Shown one piece after another: positions 16,595 through 25,034 of a stretch of 64,000 nucleotides of DNA (position 1 is the first letter of the stretch; the number at the start of each line of letters is the position of its first letter). The translations under genes were made by a program, and so were the position numbers. The notes under the pieces are model-generated. The model was not told where the DNA came from. It searched no databases and was given only the letters and a program-made list of their open reading frames with translations. The DNA is taken from assembly GCA_028768525.1 (NCBI GenBank), contig CP054837.1:3282001-3346000 (forward strand), written 5' to 3'. The DNA comes from Desulfobacter sp. (GTDB lineage Bacteria > Desulfobacterota > Desulfobacteria > Desulfobacterales > Desulfobacteraceae).

Positions 16595-18223
16595 TTAATG
16601 CAATACAACGTCTTTAACCAGCCAGAGGACGACAAAGAAGGAAAGTGTTGCTTTGGTGGTCCCGGAAATGACGCCCATTACGATGGGCCATCCCCCTGCC
16701 TGGGTAATGGATTTTTTGGTAATCTGCATGCCCAGGCCGATGAGGCCGAAGGCAAAGAACCAGATCATGAAGTCAGTGAGGGTGACAACGGTCTTTGACT
16801 TTTTGTGTACCTGTTTCACCGCATGCTTGATGGCACTCTTCACTTCCGCGGAAATGGAGACCGTCTTGGCCTTGGCGGCGGCCAGGATGCCCTCAAGCTC
16901 GGTCATGCGGGCACGGCCCACCTGGTCGAACTTGGTTTTGTCATTGCGGTCCTGGTAGTTGCCGGCGATCTGGCGCTGGTGGATCAGGTCATTGACTGCC
17001 GCCATCTGTTCAGCGGTGAGGCCTTTGAATTCACCGGCGGCCATGGCTTTGTTCAGCACTTCCCATTCTTCGGGGGTCACCTGGGTCCGGTCATTGTAGG
17101 ACACGTCAATGTATTTGCCCTTATAGTGGCCCGGAGGGGAGAACAGCCCGGCGGAAGACATTCCGAAAAGAATCAGAAAGCCCAGGATGAAGAGGGGGAA
17201 TTTGTCGATGACAACGGATTTGAAGCTCAGCTTCTGGCCGGTTTCCTTGCCGAACCAGGTGGCCAGGACAAGAACGATGACGGGCAGGAAGAGTACACGG
17301 GTGATGTTGAAAATTTCGGCAACCTTCAAGGTTTTGATATCAACGGCGTTAAAGGCCAGGGCTGCGGCGGCAACCTGGGCGGAGTTGAGGATGCCGGTAC
17401 CGGCCCAGGCACCGAACTGCACGGCATTCATCCCGGCCAGCTTGCCGATGGTGGGGAAGACAAACATGCAGATGATGCCGAAGGAGAGGATGGTGCCGAT
17501 GGTATAGGCCATTTCAGTACTTTTGGCCTTGACCACGGGGGCCACGGCAACGGTGGCGGAAACCCCGCAGACCCCCATGCCCGCGGAAAGAACGCCGGTC
17601 ATGGATTTGGGCTGCTTAAAGAGGTTCCCCAGCCAGAGGACCAGGAATACCGTGCCCAAAACGAAAAAGCCGATGAGCCATACCGAGTAAACCCCCAGCT
17701 TGGCCAGTTCGGCAAAGGAGTACCGGGCCCCCAGCATGATGACCCCCATTTTGAGGACGAACCGGGCACATTTAACGCCGGCTTCGGCAAATTTGGGGAT
17801 GCCGTAGGAGTTGGTCAGCACCACCCCGGCCAGAATACCCAGGACAACGTAGTTGAGGTTGAGGACCTTATATAGTTTAAAGCCCAGAACCGGCTGCAGG
17901 GATGCACTCATGATTTTGACCATGGGTTCCAGGTACCACCGGATGGCCATGGCCATGAGAAGGATCATGATGACCCCGCCCAGGGGCTGGAGGAAAAACC
18001 GGTCAAACACGGAGTTCCCGGGTTCCTTGGCGGAGTTGATCAGGGCACCGACCAGGGCCAGTCCGCCCAGGATGAAACTCATCATCACCTGGAGGTCCAT
18101 GGATTTATGGGTGTGCAGATACTTCATGGCGGGCAGCAGCACCCCGGTATTGACAATCAGTCCGTAGACAAGCAGAAACACGCCCATGATGATGACGGGC
18201 ATGTTATCCTTAATTCGTGGCAT
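16595..18223 (-). CDS. Putative sulfate exporter family transporter (YeiH/UPF0324-like) with a soluble insert
   Basis: A 542-residue inner-membrane protein of about a dozen spans. The family core is clear: FVLKMGVIMLGARYSFAEL, GMGVCGVSATVAVAPVV and GAWAGTGILNSAQVAAAAL, with KVAEIFNITRVLF after it. Family members are usually ~340 residues. The extra length is an N-terminal membrane block and a hydrophilic helical insert at about residues 362-480 before the last two spans. It is flanked by two tiny membrane proteins and followed by a universal stress gene. The transported anion is not shown by sequence; sulfate or sulfite is the family guess. Confidence 0.82.
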   Translation of the reverse strand: MPRIKDNMPVIIMGVFLLVYGLIVNTGVLLPAMKYLHTHKSMDLQVMMSFILGGLALVGALINSAKEPGNSVFDRFFLQPLGGVIMILLMAMAIRWYLEPMVKIMSASLQPVLGFKLYKVLNLNYVVLGILAGVVLTNSYGIPKFAEAGVKCARFVLKMGVIMLGARYSFAELAKLGVYSVWLIGFFVLGTVFLVLWLGNLFKQPKSMTGVLSAGMGVCGVSATVAVAPVVKAKSTEMAYTIGTILSFGIICMFVFPTIGKLAGMNAVQFGAWAGTGILNSAQVAAAALAFNAVDIKTLKVAEIFNITRVLFLPVIVLVLATWFGKETGQKLSFKSVVIDKFPLFILGFLILFGMSSAGLFSPPGHYKGKYIDVSYNDRTQVTPEEWEVLNKAMAAGEFKGLTAEQMAAVNDLIHQRQIAGNYQDRNDKTKFDQVGRARMTELEGILAAAKAKTVSISAEVKSAIKHAVKQVHKKSKTVVTLTDFMIWFFAFGLIGLGMQITKKSITQAGGWPIVMGVISGTTKATLSFFVVLWLVKDVVLH

Positions 18224-18267
18224 AACGCCTCCTTAATTATAATAAATGGTTAAAAGAATACCCTTAC

Positions 18268-18534
18268 TCAATGGGGGGCTGAACCGTTTTCATATCCCGG
18301 TTTTTCTTCCAGCCGGGGCACAAAATAGCTGCAGACAATGTGCAGCAGTTTTAATGCGGCCCAGAATCCCGCAACGGTGAACAGCACGCAGGCAGCCACG
18401 CCCGCGGGGGTGATGGCATCCCAATTGTGGATAAAGGCCACCACCGGGCTGAACAAATGGGTGGTGGCCGCCAGCACAACAACTCCCAGGATTCCGGTCA
18501 AAACGGAAAGGGGGGCAATAATTGTTCTGTTCAT
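18268..18534 (-). CDS. Small two-span membrane protein
   Basis: An 88-residue protein with two hydrophobic segments (APLSVLTGILGVVVLAATTH and AGVAACVLFTVAGFWAALKL) and a charged C-terminal tail (RLEEKPGYENG). The ATG at 18534 has an AAAGGAG site; the longer upstream frame has none. It is the first gene of the cluster, 44 nt ahead of the sulfate-exporter-like gene. No family recognised. Confidence 0.65.
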   Translation of the reverse strand: MNRTIIAPLSVLTGILGVVVLAATTHLFSPVVAFIHNWDAITPAGVAACVLFTVAGFWAALKLLHIVCSYFVPRLEEKPGYENGSAPH

Positions 18535-18768
18535 TTTAACTCCTTTGATGGTTGTCATTTTTCTGCCCGGATCAGGAGCAAAGGGTGTGCCATTGGGCCG
18601 GGACAACCCATGGGCGGTGCTTAACCGGCTGATAAATTAAGGGAATTTTTTATGGCTGACGTGGGGCGGTTGGACGTCTGCTGCCAAAGGTGTGTCTTTG
18701 AGTTGGCAGTCTGCGGCGGGGGGTGCATCCTCTAGGCCCCAGTTGACAGGCGGGGCGCTTTAAAGGGG

Positions 18769-18790
18769 CGGCGGATTTTTTTGTCCGCCG
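18769..18790 (-). terminator. GC hairpin after the hybrid kinase gene
   Basis: CGGCGGA / TCCGCCG with an 8-nt T-rich loop lies 25 nt beyond the kinase stop. There is no U-tract on the minus strand, so termination is only probable. Confidence 0.35.
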
Positions 18791-18814
18791 TCCCTCAGGG
18801 AGAACCGGCAATGG

Positions 18815-21121
18815 TCATCCGTTTCCCCTGGTTTTTCCGGAGGTGTCAAGGAGCTTCCGGATGGTCTGGTGAATATCTTTTATGGAAATGGGTTTCATCA
18901 GAAAGGCGTTAATCACAGACTCTTTGTATTTATTACTTGAAATTTTTTCACTGAATCCCGTGCATAGAATCACCGGGATATCCCTTCGCAGCTCCTTGAG
19001 GCGGGCGGCCAGGATATCTCCTGTCATCCGGGGCATAGTCATGTCGGTGACCACAATGTCAAAGGCGTGGGGGGCCCTTGCAAAGGCCTCAAGGGCCTTT
19101 CTGCTGTCGGTAAAGGCGGTTACCGAATACCCGTACTTTTCCAGAAAGCGGGTTCCCAGGGTGGTGATGCTCTCTTCATCGTCCACCAGGAGGACACGGC
19201 CGACGCCCCCTGAAATGGCCGGATCCGGCAGGTTCTCATTGTTGGGTGTGAAATCCGCCACCGGCAGAAATACCTGGAAGGTGGTGCCCTGGCCCGTTTC
19301 GCTGTATACCTTTATTTCTCCGTTCAGTTTCTGGACGATCCCGTAGGTCACGGCAAGGCCGAGTCCCGTGCCCTTCCCCTCGGACTTGGTGGTAAAATAG
19401 GGATCAAATATCTTTGTCAATGTCTCTTCATCCATGCCCGGGCCGTTGTCCGATACGGTCAGCCGGATATGGTGCCCCGGCGAAAGGTTTTCGAACCCCG
19501 GCTCCGGCAGGGCAGGGACTTCAACGGGTTTCAGGGAGACTTCGAAGCTGCCGTCGGTCTCCTCAACCGCATGGAAGGCATTGGTACACAGGTTCATGAT
19601 GATCTGGTGCAGCAGTGTGGCATCCCCCAGCACCGGCGGACAGTCCTTGTCGATTTTCTGGTGTATCTCAATGGTCCGGGGAACGGATGCCCGCAAAAGC
19701 TTGAGGGCCTCCTTGACAATGCTCTGGAAGGAAACCGCTGTATTCTCCATTTCCGTCTGCCGGCTGAAGGTCAGGATCTGGCGGGTCAGGTCCCTGGCCC
19801 TGCCGGCGGCCTGGTAAATCTGTTTCATCATTTCATATTCCGGACTGCCCCCGGCCAGGTCCTGGAGTAATAGTTCCGAATATCCCAGGATCGGGAACAG
19901 GATATTGTTGAAATCGTGGGCAATCCCCCCGGCAAGGGTGCCGATGGCCTCCATGCGCTGGAAATGCTGGAGCCGTTTTTCCAGCCGCTTTTTTTCCTCC
20001 CTGGCCTCCAGCCGGATCCGTTCCTGGTTTTCAAGGGCGGATGCCATCTGGTTGAACCCCTCTGCCACCAGCCGGGCATGATCAATCTCCGACAGGTTTT
20101 TAATCCGGTAGGAGAGGTCCCCGGATTTCACCCTGTCCAGGGCTTTCCGGATTCTCTGGTTGATGGCATCCTCCATGGACTGCCTTGGAACGGTGGCAAA
20201 AAATATCCACTGGATGCCCGGAATCACCTCAAACCATACCACCAGGTCATCCCCCTGGCTGTTGGACAGAAGCCTGCGGCCGCTGCCCTCCGACAGCAGC
20301 TCCCCGGGCTCAATACCCTTGAACCGGGTGCCGAGCTGGTGGATATGGCGGCGATATACGCTGCCCTTTTCTTTATCGATTTCCGCCTCAATGGCAGGGT
20401 GGGCCACCATATAGCCTTCCCGGTCGATGATGAAATTGACCTGGTCTTTGAGATAGCCCTTAAAATCAAAATTGTTATAGAGGGAGGCCATGGGCAGATC
20501 AATACTCCACAGCCCGATAAAGCGGTCATCAAGGTAGACGGGGACGGAAGCGGAAATGATCAGCCCCTCTCCGGCATAATCAATGGTGGGGCGGGTCCAC
20601 CGGATCTCCCTTTGGGGATTATTTTCCGGTGCCACGGACACATAGGTGTGATAGGCAGACCAGTCAAAATCCGGGGTAATGGCCGTTACCTGGTCAATAT
20701 AGGGGAACTGCATCGAGGTATTGGTCACATCCTGATAGTAGATCCAGGCGGTGCCGGGCAGCCTTTGTCTGGCTTCCATCAGATATTGTCCCACATCTTT
20801 TAAACAATACATGCGAAATGAGGCCTCCGGATCGTCCCGGAGGTCCGGGTGCCATGAAAAGGAGACGGCATGGGCCGGGGCCCTGCCGCCCCTGAAAGCG
20901 GCCAGCAGCGGCAGGGAGATCCAGAACCCGTCATCATCCACACCGAAGCCGTCCTGCCGGTACCAGGCCTGAATATCGGCGCTATCCCTTGGCGTACGGG
21001 TAAAAAGGATAAGGGAAACGCGCTTTAACTCCTCCAGGGCATGGCAGCAGCTTTCAATATTGTGCGCCAGGGCCGACGATACCTGACTGACCTGTAGACG
21101 GATGGGACTGCTTTCAAACAT
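18815..21121 (-). CDS. Hybrid sensor histidine kinase with Cache-like sensor and receiver domain
   Basis: About 768 residues. Residues 40-315 look like a double-Cache sensor (WIYYQDVT, GLIISASVPVYLDDRFIGLWSIDL-type wording, QVNFIIDREGYMVAHP). A HAMP-like helix follows (ALDRVKSGDLSYRI), then HisKA with the phospho-His near 402 in GGIAHDFNNI, HATPase (DNGPGMDEETLTKIFDPYFTT, GTGLGLAVTYG) and a C-terminal receiver (VLLVDDEESI, VVTDMTMPRMTG). I see no membrane span on either side of the sensor, which is odd for a Cache kinase. The ATG at 21121 has AGGAGG. No separate response regulator lies next to it. Confidence 0.88.
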   Translation of the reverse strand: MFESSPIRLQVSQVSSALAHNIESCCHALEELKRVSLILFTRTPRDSADIQAWYRQDGFGVDDDGFWISLPLLAAFRGGRAPAHAVSFSWHPDLRDDPEASFRMYCLKDVGQYLMEARQRLPGTAWIYYQDVTNTSMQFPYIDQVTAITPDFDWSAYHTYVSVAPENNPQREIRWTRPTIDYAGEGLIISASVPVYLDDRFIGLWSIDLPMASLYNNFDFKGYLKDQVNFIIDREGYMVAHPAIEAEIDKEKGSVYRRHIHQLGTRFKGIEPGELLSEGSGRRLLSNSQGDDLVVWFEVIPGIQWIFFATVPRQSMEDAINQRIRKALDRVKSGDLSYRIKNLSEIDHARLVAEGFNQMASALENQERIRLEAREEKKRLEKRLQHFQRMEAIGTLAGGIAHDFNNILFPILGYSELLLQDLAGGSPEYEMMKQIYQAAGRARDLTRQILTFSRQTEMENTAVSFQSIVKEALKLLRASVPRTIEIHQKIDKDCPPVLGDATLLHQIIMNLCTNAFHAVEETDGSFEVSLKPVEVPALPEPGFENLSPGHHIRLTVSDNGPGMDEETLTKIFDPYFTTKSEGKGTGLGLAVTYGIVQKLNGEIKVYSETGQGTTFQVFLPVADFTPNNENLPDPAISGGVGRVLLVDDEESITTLGTRFLEKYGYSVTAFTDSRKALEAFARAPHAFDIVVTDMTMPRMTGDILAARLKELRRDIPVILCTGFSEKISSNKYKESVINAFLMKPISIKDIHQTIRKLLDTSGKTRGNG

Positions 21122-21554
21122 GGGTCCTCCTGTATGCTGCATTGACCGTCTGCCGGTTCAGGGCCTTGGAAAAACGTCGAACAGATGAGAGCAACGTGTG
21201 GCGAGAACACTGTAAATTACTGGGAGGGAGCGGTATCCAAATTGCCTGAACGGATTGAAATTTAATCGAATATTGCTCGGATTATACGGGATCAGCCTAG
21301 GGCCGTCAAGGGATGCCGCCTGAATTCAGAGTCCGGGCAACCATTGCATTGACCGTTGCAATTTCCGGCAGACGATGTACAGGGGGGGGATAACTGGGAG
21401 GGGAAGTCATGTTATAAGTTAGTCCCCGGTGGGATTACCCGGTGGGTGGGGGGCTCCGTTTCTAGGCCGATTTCAAAACTGTTTTGATGTCCGTACTTCA
21501 ACCAGACTTTAGGGCAACTTTTTGGGGACTACGTTGCTACCTTATTATATTGTA
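21122..21554. other. Intergenic region, no gene seen
   Basis: About 430 nt between the hybrid kinase (transcribed leftward) and the AT-rich cassette. It contains GC-rich and G-run stretches (21381-21460) but no supported gene, RNA or clear terminator. It must contain the promoter of the kinase. Base composition drops sharply to its right. Confidence 0.4.
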
Positions 21555-21962
21555 TTACCCAAAATGCCGAGTGAATTTCATACAGAGTGGCGTCATGACA
21601 CATAGAACTAAAAAAAACGTTATCATACCAATTATTGAAATTTCCATCAGCTCTGTTTTTTTTAGACAAGCCCAAAAAAATAGCCCTAAAAAGGCCAACG
21701 AAGCGACCCCTAAAATAGTAAAAAGGCCAAAATTCATCTTTTGAAACAATTTACCGTCTTTTTCTCCATAGGTATAGCTCAGTAGATCTTTGAAAAAATC
21801 GATAACCTCGCTGATAATGGGCTTTTCTCCTTGAATTTTTCCAACAACAATAATCAATGTTATGCAACCCATCCCCATCAGTATGATCCAGAAAACACTT
21901 GTTTGAATTTCAATGCCGGAAAGCGAAGATAGTTTGTCGAGGACGGTGGAAAAAAATTTCAT
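21555..21962 (-). CDS. Hypothetical multi-span membrane protein (AT-rich cassette, gene 3)
   Basis: A 135-residue protein with three or four hydrophobic segments (SVFWIILMGMGCITLIIVVG; GLFTILGVASLAFLGLFFWA; SIIGMITFFLVLCVMTPLCM) and a short lysine-rich loop (YTYGEKDGKLFQK). No family recognised. Its ATG overlaps the stop of the preceding gene by 4 nt (ATGA). It is the last gene of a tight three-gene unit that is visibly AT-rich against its neighbours, suggesting acquisition. Confidence 0.6.
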   Translation of the reverse strand: MKFFSTVLDKLSSLSGIEIQTSVFWIILMGMGCITLIIVVGKIQGEKPIISEVIDFFKDLLSYTYGEKDGKLFQKMNFGLFTILGVASLAFLGLFFWACLKKTELMEISIIGMITFFLVLCVMTPLCMKFTRHFG

Positions 21963-22447
21963 GAACTTTTTTCTTTCTTTATCAAAAATGACATCAAAAG
22001 GAATACAAAGCTGGTAAAAGACACTGTGCTTGATAAAATTGGGTGGACTATTTGAATATCAAAGAAAATACTCAAACATAGAAAAAACAGAAATACTACA
22101 CATATTAATGTAGAACGAGTTTGGAGTTTTTCTGGGGAATAAATGGATGTCATTTGTCTCCTGTAGTAGGCATTTTCTTTTTCAAGAGAGTCAATTTTAT
22201 CCATCAAAAGCTTTCTTTCTTTTGTCCCCTTTTTATCATGCTTATGCAGTTGTTCGCTTATCCTCCCGATTCCCCTATCAAAATGTTCCATCATCAAAAG
22301 GACATCGGAAGAATTATCGTGAATTATTATTTCAGATACAGGATGATCAGAAGTTACTCTTTGATATCTCCTTTGAGACGGCTCATTAGCTGGATATAGA
22401 TAATCCCAGCCTTCAACCTTGGGCAGATCTGTTACTTTAGACCCCAT
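21959..22447 (-). CDS. Hypothetical coiled-coil membrane protein (AT-rich cassette, gene 2)
   Basis: A 162-residue protein. Residues 1-60 are soluble, residues about 60-105 form a likely coiled coil (ISEQLHKHDKKGTKERKLLM, then DKIDSLEKENAYYRR), and two membrane spans follow (LICVVFLFFLCLSIFFDIQI; SFTSFVFLLMSFLI), ending KKEKSS. No family recognised. It is coupled to both neighbours (2-nt gap upstream, 4-nt overlap downstream). The layout, a cytosolic stalk plus a short membrane hairpin, resembles membrane effector or signalling partners (inference). Confidence 0.6.
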   Translation of the reverse strand: MGSKVTDLPKVEGWDYLYPANEPSQRRYQRVTSDHPVSEIIIHDNSSDVLLMMEHFDRGIGRISEQLHKHDKKGTKERKLLMDKIDSLEKENAYYRRQMTSIYSPEKLQTRSTLICVVFLFFLCLSIFFDIQIVHPILSSTVSFTSFVFLLMSFLIKKEKSS

Positions 22448-22449
22448 TA

Positions 22450-23232
22450 TTACTCCCTCTCAAAAATGATTTTTTGCGGAGCAATTTGTACCTCATTTAT
22501 AACGTCTTTGACATGGCAATCAAAAGACGCTTTGATATCCGGGCTTTCAGTTTCTTCGAAATTAAATATGTCTTCTACAATAATGGAAAGCCGTAGGCCT
22601 TTCTCCAGAAGAGTCCCGCTATCATTTGAGAGTTTAATGTAAAGCTCTTTCTGTGGGTTCGGAGACATGTTCTGTTTATCTATTTTGATATCATGTTTAA
22701 TTTCACTGTACTCTCCGATTACATATTCAAAATTATGATTTTCTTTTTTAACTTTAATTGATACTGCCGTTTTTAATAGCTGTCCTTCAGCCTGGAAATT
22801 AATAAACTGATTTTTTATTTCCTCCAACATATTGTGGGTTTTGTCCTTGAGTGGCATGTTGATAATTATATAAGAATTAAACCCGTCGAGTTTCAGCCAT
22901 GGTTGTTTTTTCAAAAAAGCAAAGAAATCCGTTACATTTTTTTTAAAAAGACTGCATGCTTTATCTATGCCTATGTTTTTGAAATTAAATGAGAGGACAG
23001 AACGTACAGGGGATATCTCTAACCTTTTTCCTGAATTATTCTGAAAAACAAACCTTGGAATTTGAGGGTCTGCATTACGGGGTACCCTCGTGAGTTGTCC
23101 CGCTTCCTCAAACAGGTTCTTAAGTCCATCTTCGAAACGAACAAGCTCTCGTTCTATATCTATGTGCGGTGCATGTTGAATGGAAAATGCAACATTCGCT
23201 ATATACATTTTATTAAAGATACCTGATTTCAT
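22450..23232 (-). CDS. Hypothetical cytosolic protein, weakly TIGR04255-like (AT-rich cassette, gene 1)
   Basis: A 260-residue soluble protein with no signal or membrane segment. Its first half (residues about 50-110: PRFVFQNNSGKRLEISPVRS, then VLSFNFKN) recalls the sporadically distributed TIGR04255 family, but I rate the match as weak. The second half is a beta-rich, lysine-rich domain. It is the first gene of the AT-rich unit. A second ATG at residue 9 (MYIANVAFS) could be the start. Function unknown. Confidence 0.6.
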   Translation of the reverse strand: MKSGIFNKMYIANVAFSIQHAPHIDIERELVRFEDGLKNLFEEAGQLTRVPRNADPQIPRFVFQNNSGKRLEISPVRSVLSFNFKNIGIDKACSLFKKNVTDFFAFLKKQPWLKLDGFNSYIIINMPLKDKTHNMLEEIKNQFINFQAEGQLLKTAVSIKVKKENHNFEYVIGEYSEIKHDIKIDKQNMSPNPQKELYIKLSNDSGTLLEKGLRLSIIVEDIFNFEETESPDIKASFDCHVKDVINEVQIAPQKIIFERE

Positions 23233-23425
23233 TTTGTGCCTTTAGATTCGAAATTAGATAAACAGAAAAATTTATGAAAGTGACTCCTATCCGCCATTAT
23301 TGTCATTCAAAATAGTTTTGATAAAGATAGTAAATAATACTTGGAAGGTCAACATAGCTACCCCATATTTTTAGTTGTGCCGAACCCTTTTTGCCTATAG
23401 CCGGGTGGATCCGGGCGTTGCTGAG

Positions 23426-23707
23426 TCATGCCACTATGTCCGGGATGTGATCGTCAGGATCTGTGGTGTGGTTATCAACTATATGTTTTATTTGGTCGCA
23501 GGCGTCTTCATAGGCTTTCGGGTTCAGGAGAAAAAGTATGAGCAAATTACGCCAGAGGTCGCGGGCCTACTCGGGATCCTTGAAGGCGGCCAGGTCAATT
23601 TCCCAATCCTTTATTATATAGTCCATGATTCCTTTAGGGACATGACCTGTTTCCCGGAGGTACTTTCGGGCCGCACGTCTTAGCGTTGGTATGTGGAGCT
23701 CGCTCAT
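23426..23707 (-). pseudogene. Small gene interrupted by an in-frame amber codon
   Basis: From ATG at 23707 the frame gives 46 residues (MSELHIPTLRRAARKYLRE at the start, ending AAFKDPE), then TAG at 23567-23569, then 46 more residues in the same frame (ARDLWRNLLILFLLNPKAYE onward) to TGA at 23426. Both halves look like one helical protein of about 93 residues, and CAG to TAG would explain the break (PE-Q-ARDLWRN). The ATG overlaps the stop of the secreted-protein gene as ATGA, showing former or present coupling. No family recognised. Confidence 0.6.
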
Positions 23708-24243
23708 GGGGTTTTGACCTTATCCCGCATGGATTTAAGGGCCGCCGATGAACCGTTTAGGGGGAATTTAAAATACACTTTGCCGTTGCCGTGCCAAGGC
23801 AGCTCTACCAATACGGAGTTGCCGCTTTCTATTTTTGATATTGCGAAGCGGTCTCCTTCGAAATGGATAAAATTCTCACCCCACCCTTGCGTTAAAGTTT
23901 CATTTTCGATGATGCTATCCCATTTAACTCGCGTCCCAAATACATAGTATCCTTCTTCCGTACCTCTAATGGAAAGATTCGGGGCTTCGGAAAAGCCGAT
24001 ATACACCCATTCGCTTTTTCCATCGCAGCCTACTCCTAACCATGCCTTTACGGTATGGTACGGCCAGTTCATTGATTTTGTGGGGCCGACACTGGGAGAA
24101 AACGCATATGCACTTGTTTTACCTGTCATCTCATCTACAGAGACAGATGTTTTCCATCGTGCGCTCCCGGCTTCTGCCGTTGAAACGGCGGCAATGAGGA
24201 ATAAGAAAAAAGAAATTGTCAGTACAGAATGCTTGATGTTCAT
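23704..24243 (-). CDS. Hypothetical secreted protein
   Basis: A 179-residue protein with a clear signal peptide (VLTISFFLFLIAAVSTAEAG). The mature part starts WKTSVSVDEMTGKTSAYAFS and contains one cysteine in a GVGCDGKSEWVYIGF strand. The wording (Trp start, strand with Cys, later GTRVKWD, GNSVLVELPW) resembles envelope proteins of the VasI/TagO type, but no type VI genes are nearby and the match is weak. The stop overlaps the start of the amber-interrupted gene. Confidence 0.65.
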   Translation of the reverse strand: MNIKHSVLTISFFLFLIAAVSTAEAGSARWKTSVSVDEMTGKTSAYAFSPSVGPTKSMNWPYHTVKAWLGVGCDGKSEWVYIGFSEAPNLSIRGTEEGYYVFGTRVKWDSIIENETLTQGWGENFIHFEGDRFAISKIESGNSVLVELPWHGNGKVYFKFPLNGSSAALKSMRDKVKTP

Positions 24244-24315
24244 GGAAACACTCCTTAAGGATCGGGCAGGGTTGAGCCCCCGAAGTTTTTATCAGGTACA
24301 AAACGGCCTTTTCAG

Positions 24316-24564
24316 TTATTTAAATCTGCCGACAATAAAGACCCCCAGCCCTAAAAACATCAGTGTTAAGCCGGCGTTTAAGAGTTTGAAGCAGAGAAAG
24401 AGCCCGATTATGATCAGAAAGAAGCCGGCCGCTTCCCATTTACCACCGGATTTCTTGGCGACAGTGACAGTCGGTTGTTGATTTACCGGGTTTCCGCAAT
24501 GAGGGCAAGAGGTCGCTTTGGATGAAATTTTTCTGGTGCATTCTGCACAATTGATAATAGCCAT
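24316..24564 (-). CDS. Zinc-ribbon membrane protein
   Basis: An 82-residue protein. An N-terminal zinc ribbon is visible (CAECTRKISSKATSCPHCGN: C-x2-C ... C-x2-C, residues 6-24), followed by two hydrophobic segments (AAGFFLIIIGLFLCFKLL; AGLTLMFLGLGVFIVG). Such proteins are common, cytosolic-ribbon membrane proteins of unknown function. The ATG at 24564 has AGGAGA. It is 72 nt upstream of the secreted-protein gene. Confidence 0.75.
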   Translation of the reverse strand: MAIINCAECTRKISSKATSCPHCGNPVNQQPTVTVAKKSGGKWEAAGFFLIIIGLFLCFKLLNAGLTLMFLGLGVFIVGRFK

Positions 24565-24689
24565 AAAGTTCTCCTTTGAATGATGGAAATCGGCAAAGAT
24601 TGCCGAGCATGAAATAGTGAACCTACTGGAAAATATGGAAAAATGATTATTTTGATCTGCAGGATCTGCCGAAATAGTTGGCTCCTTTA

Positions 24690-24896
24690 TTAGAATTTTT
24701 CAATCGCTTGTATACTTCCCAAGCCTTCCACTGTTATCATGATTCCGTCTGCGACCCTTGATACCTTGCACCAGCGGAACTCTAATGATCCTCTGAAATT
24801 CACCAGGCATTTAAAAACCTGGTTTCCCCCTTCTTTGAGTACGCGATCACGGGTTTTATGAAACTGATGAACAAGACGAATTTCATGACAGGCAAC
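24690..24896 (-). pseudogene. Possible gene remnant (C-terminal fragment)
   Basis: An open stretch of about 69 codons without a credible start, ending at TAA 24690. The reading is protein-like (KEGGNQVFKCLVNFRGSLEF; VADGIMITVEGLGSIQAIEK) but there is no ribosome site. It overlaps the DJ-1-like remnant on the other strand, so one or both are decayed. No family recognised. Confidence 0.25.
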
Positions 24897-25019
24897 TCAA
24901 CAGTTTACGTTGGACAATCTCATTACGTCGATGACCCGACAGCCCTTATCGATCAGAATGTTATTACTGCAGCCGGCAATGCCCCGGCCCATTTTTCGGC
25001 GGCTGCGTTCCTTGCATAG
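24858..25019 (+). pseudogene. Remnant of a DJ-1/PfpI-type protein (C-terminal fragment)
   Basis: A 53-codon plus-strand frame reads HYVDDPTALIDQNVITAAG, then NAPAHFSAAAFLA and a TAG. This matches the C-terminal end of DJ-1/PfpI (type 1 glutamine amidotransferase-like) proteins, where a 'vvdgnliTa.g..ap.eFa' stretch precedes the last helix. The catalytic Cys region and the rest of the domain are absent and the last helix is cut short, so this is a decayed fragment. It points to past rearrangement in this accessory stretch. Confidence 0.45.
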
Positions 25020-25034
25020 GCGTTGAAGGTGTTG

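Noticed and set aside
21381..21460. G-run region as a G-quadruplex or small RNA
   Set aside because: Several G-runs occur, but no regular four-tract spacing or promoter/terminator pair supports a defined element.
23567..23569. Pyrrolysine or other amber decoding at the TAG codons of 23567 and 44861
   Set aside because: TAG is used as an ordinary stop in this window (for example the binding-protein gene at 1481 and the 51-residue gene at 16428), and no methylamine methyltransferase or pyl gene is present. Point mutation and recombination are simpler.
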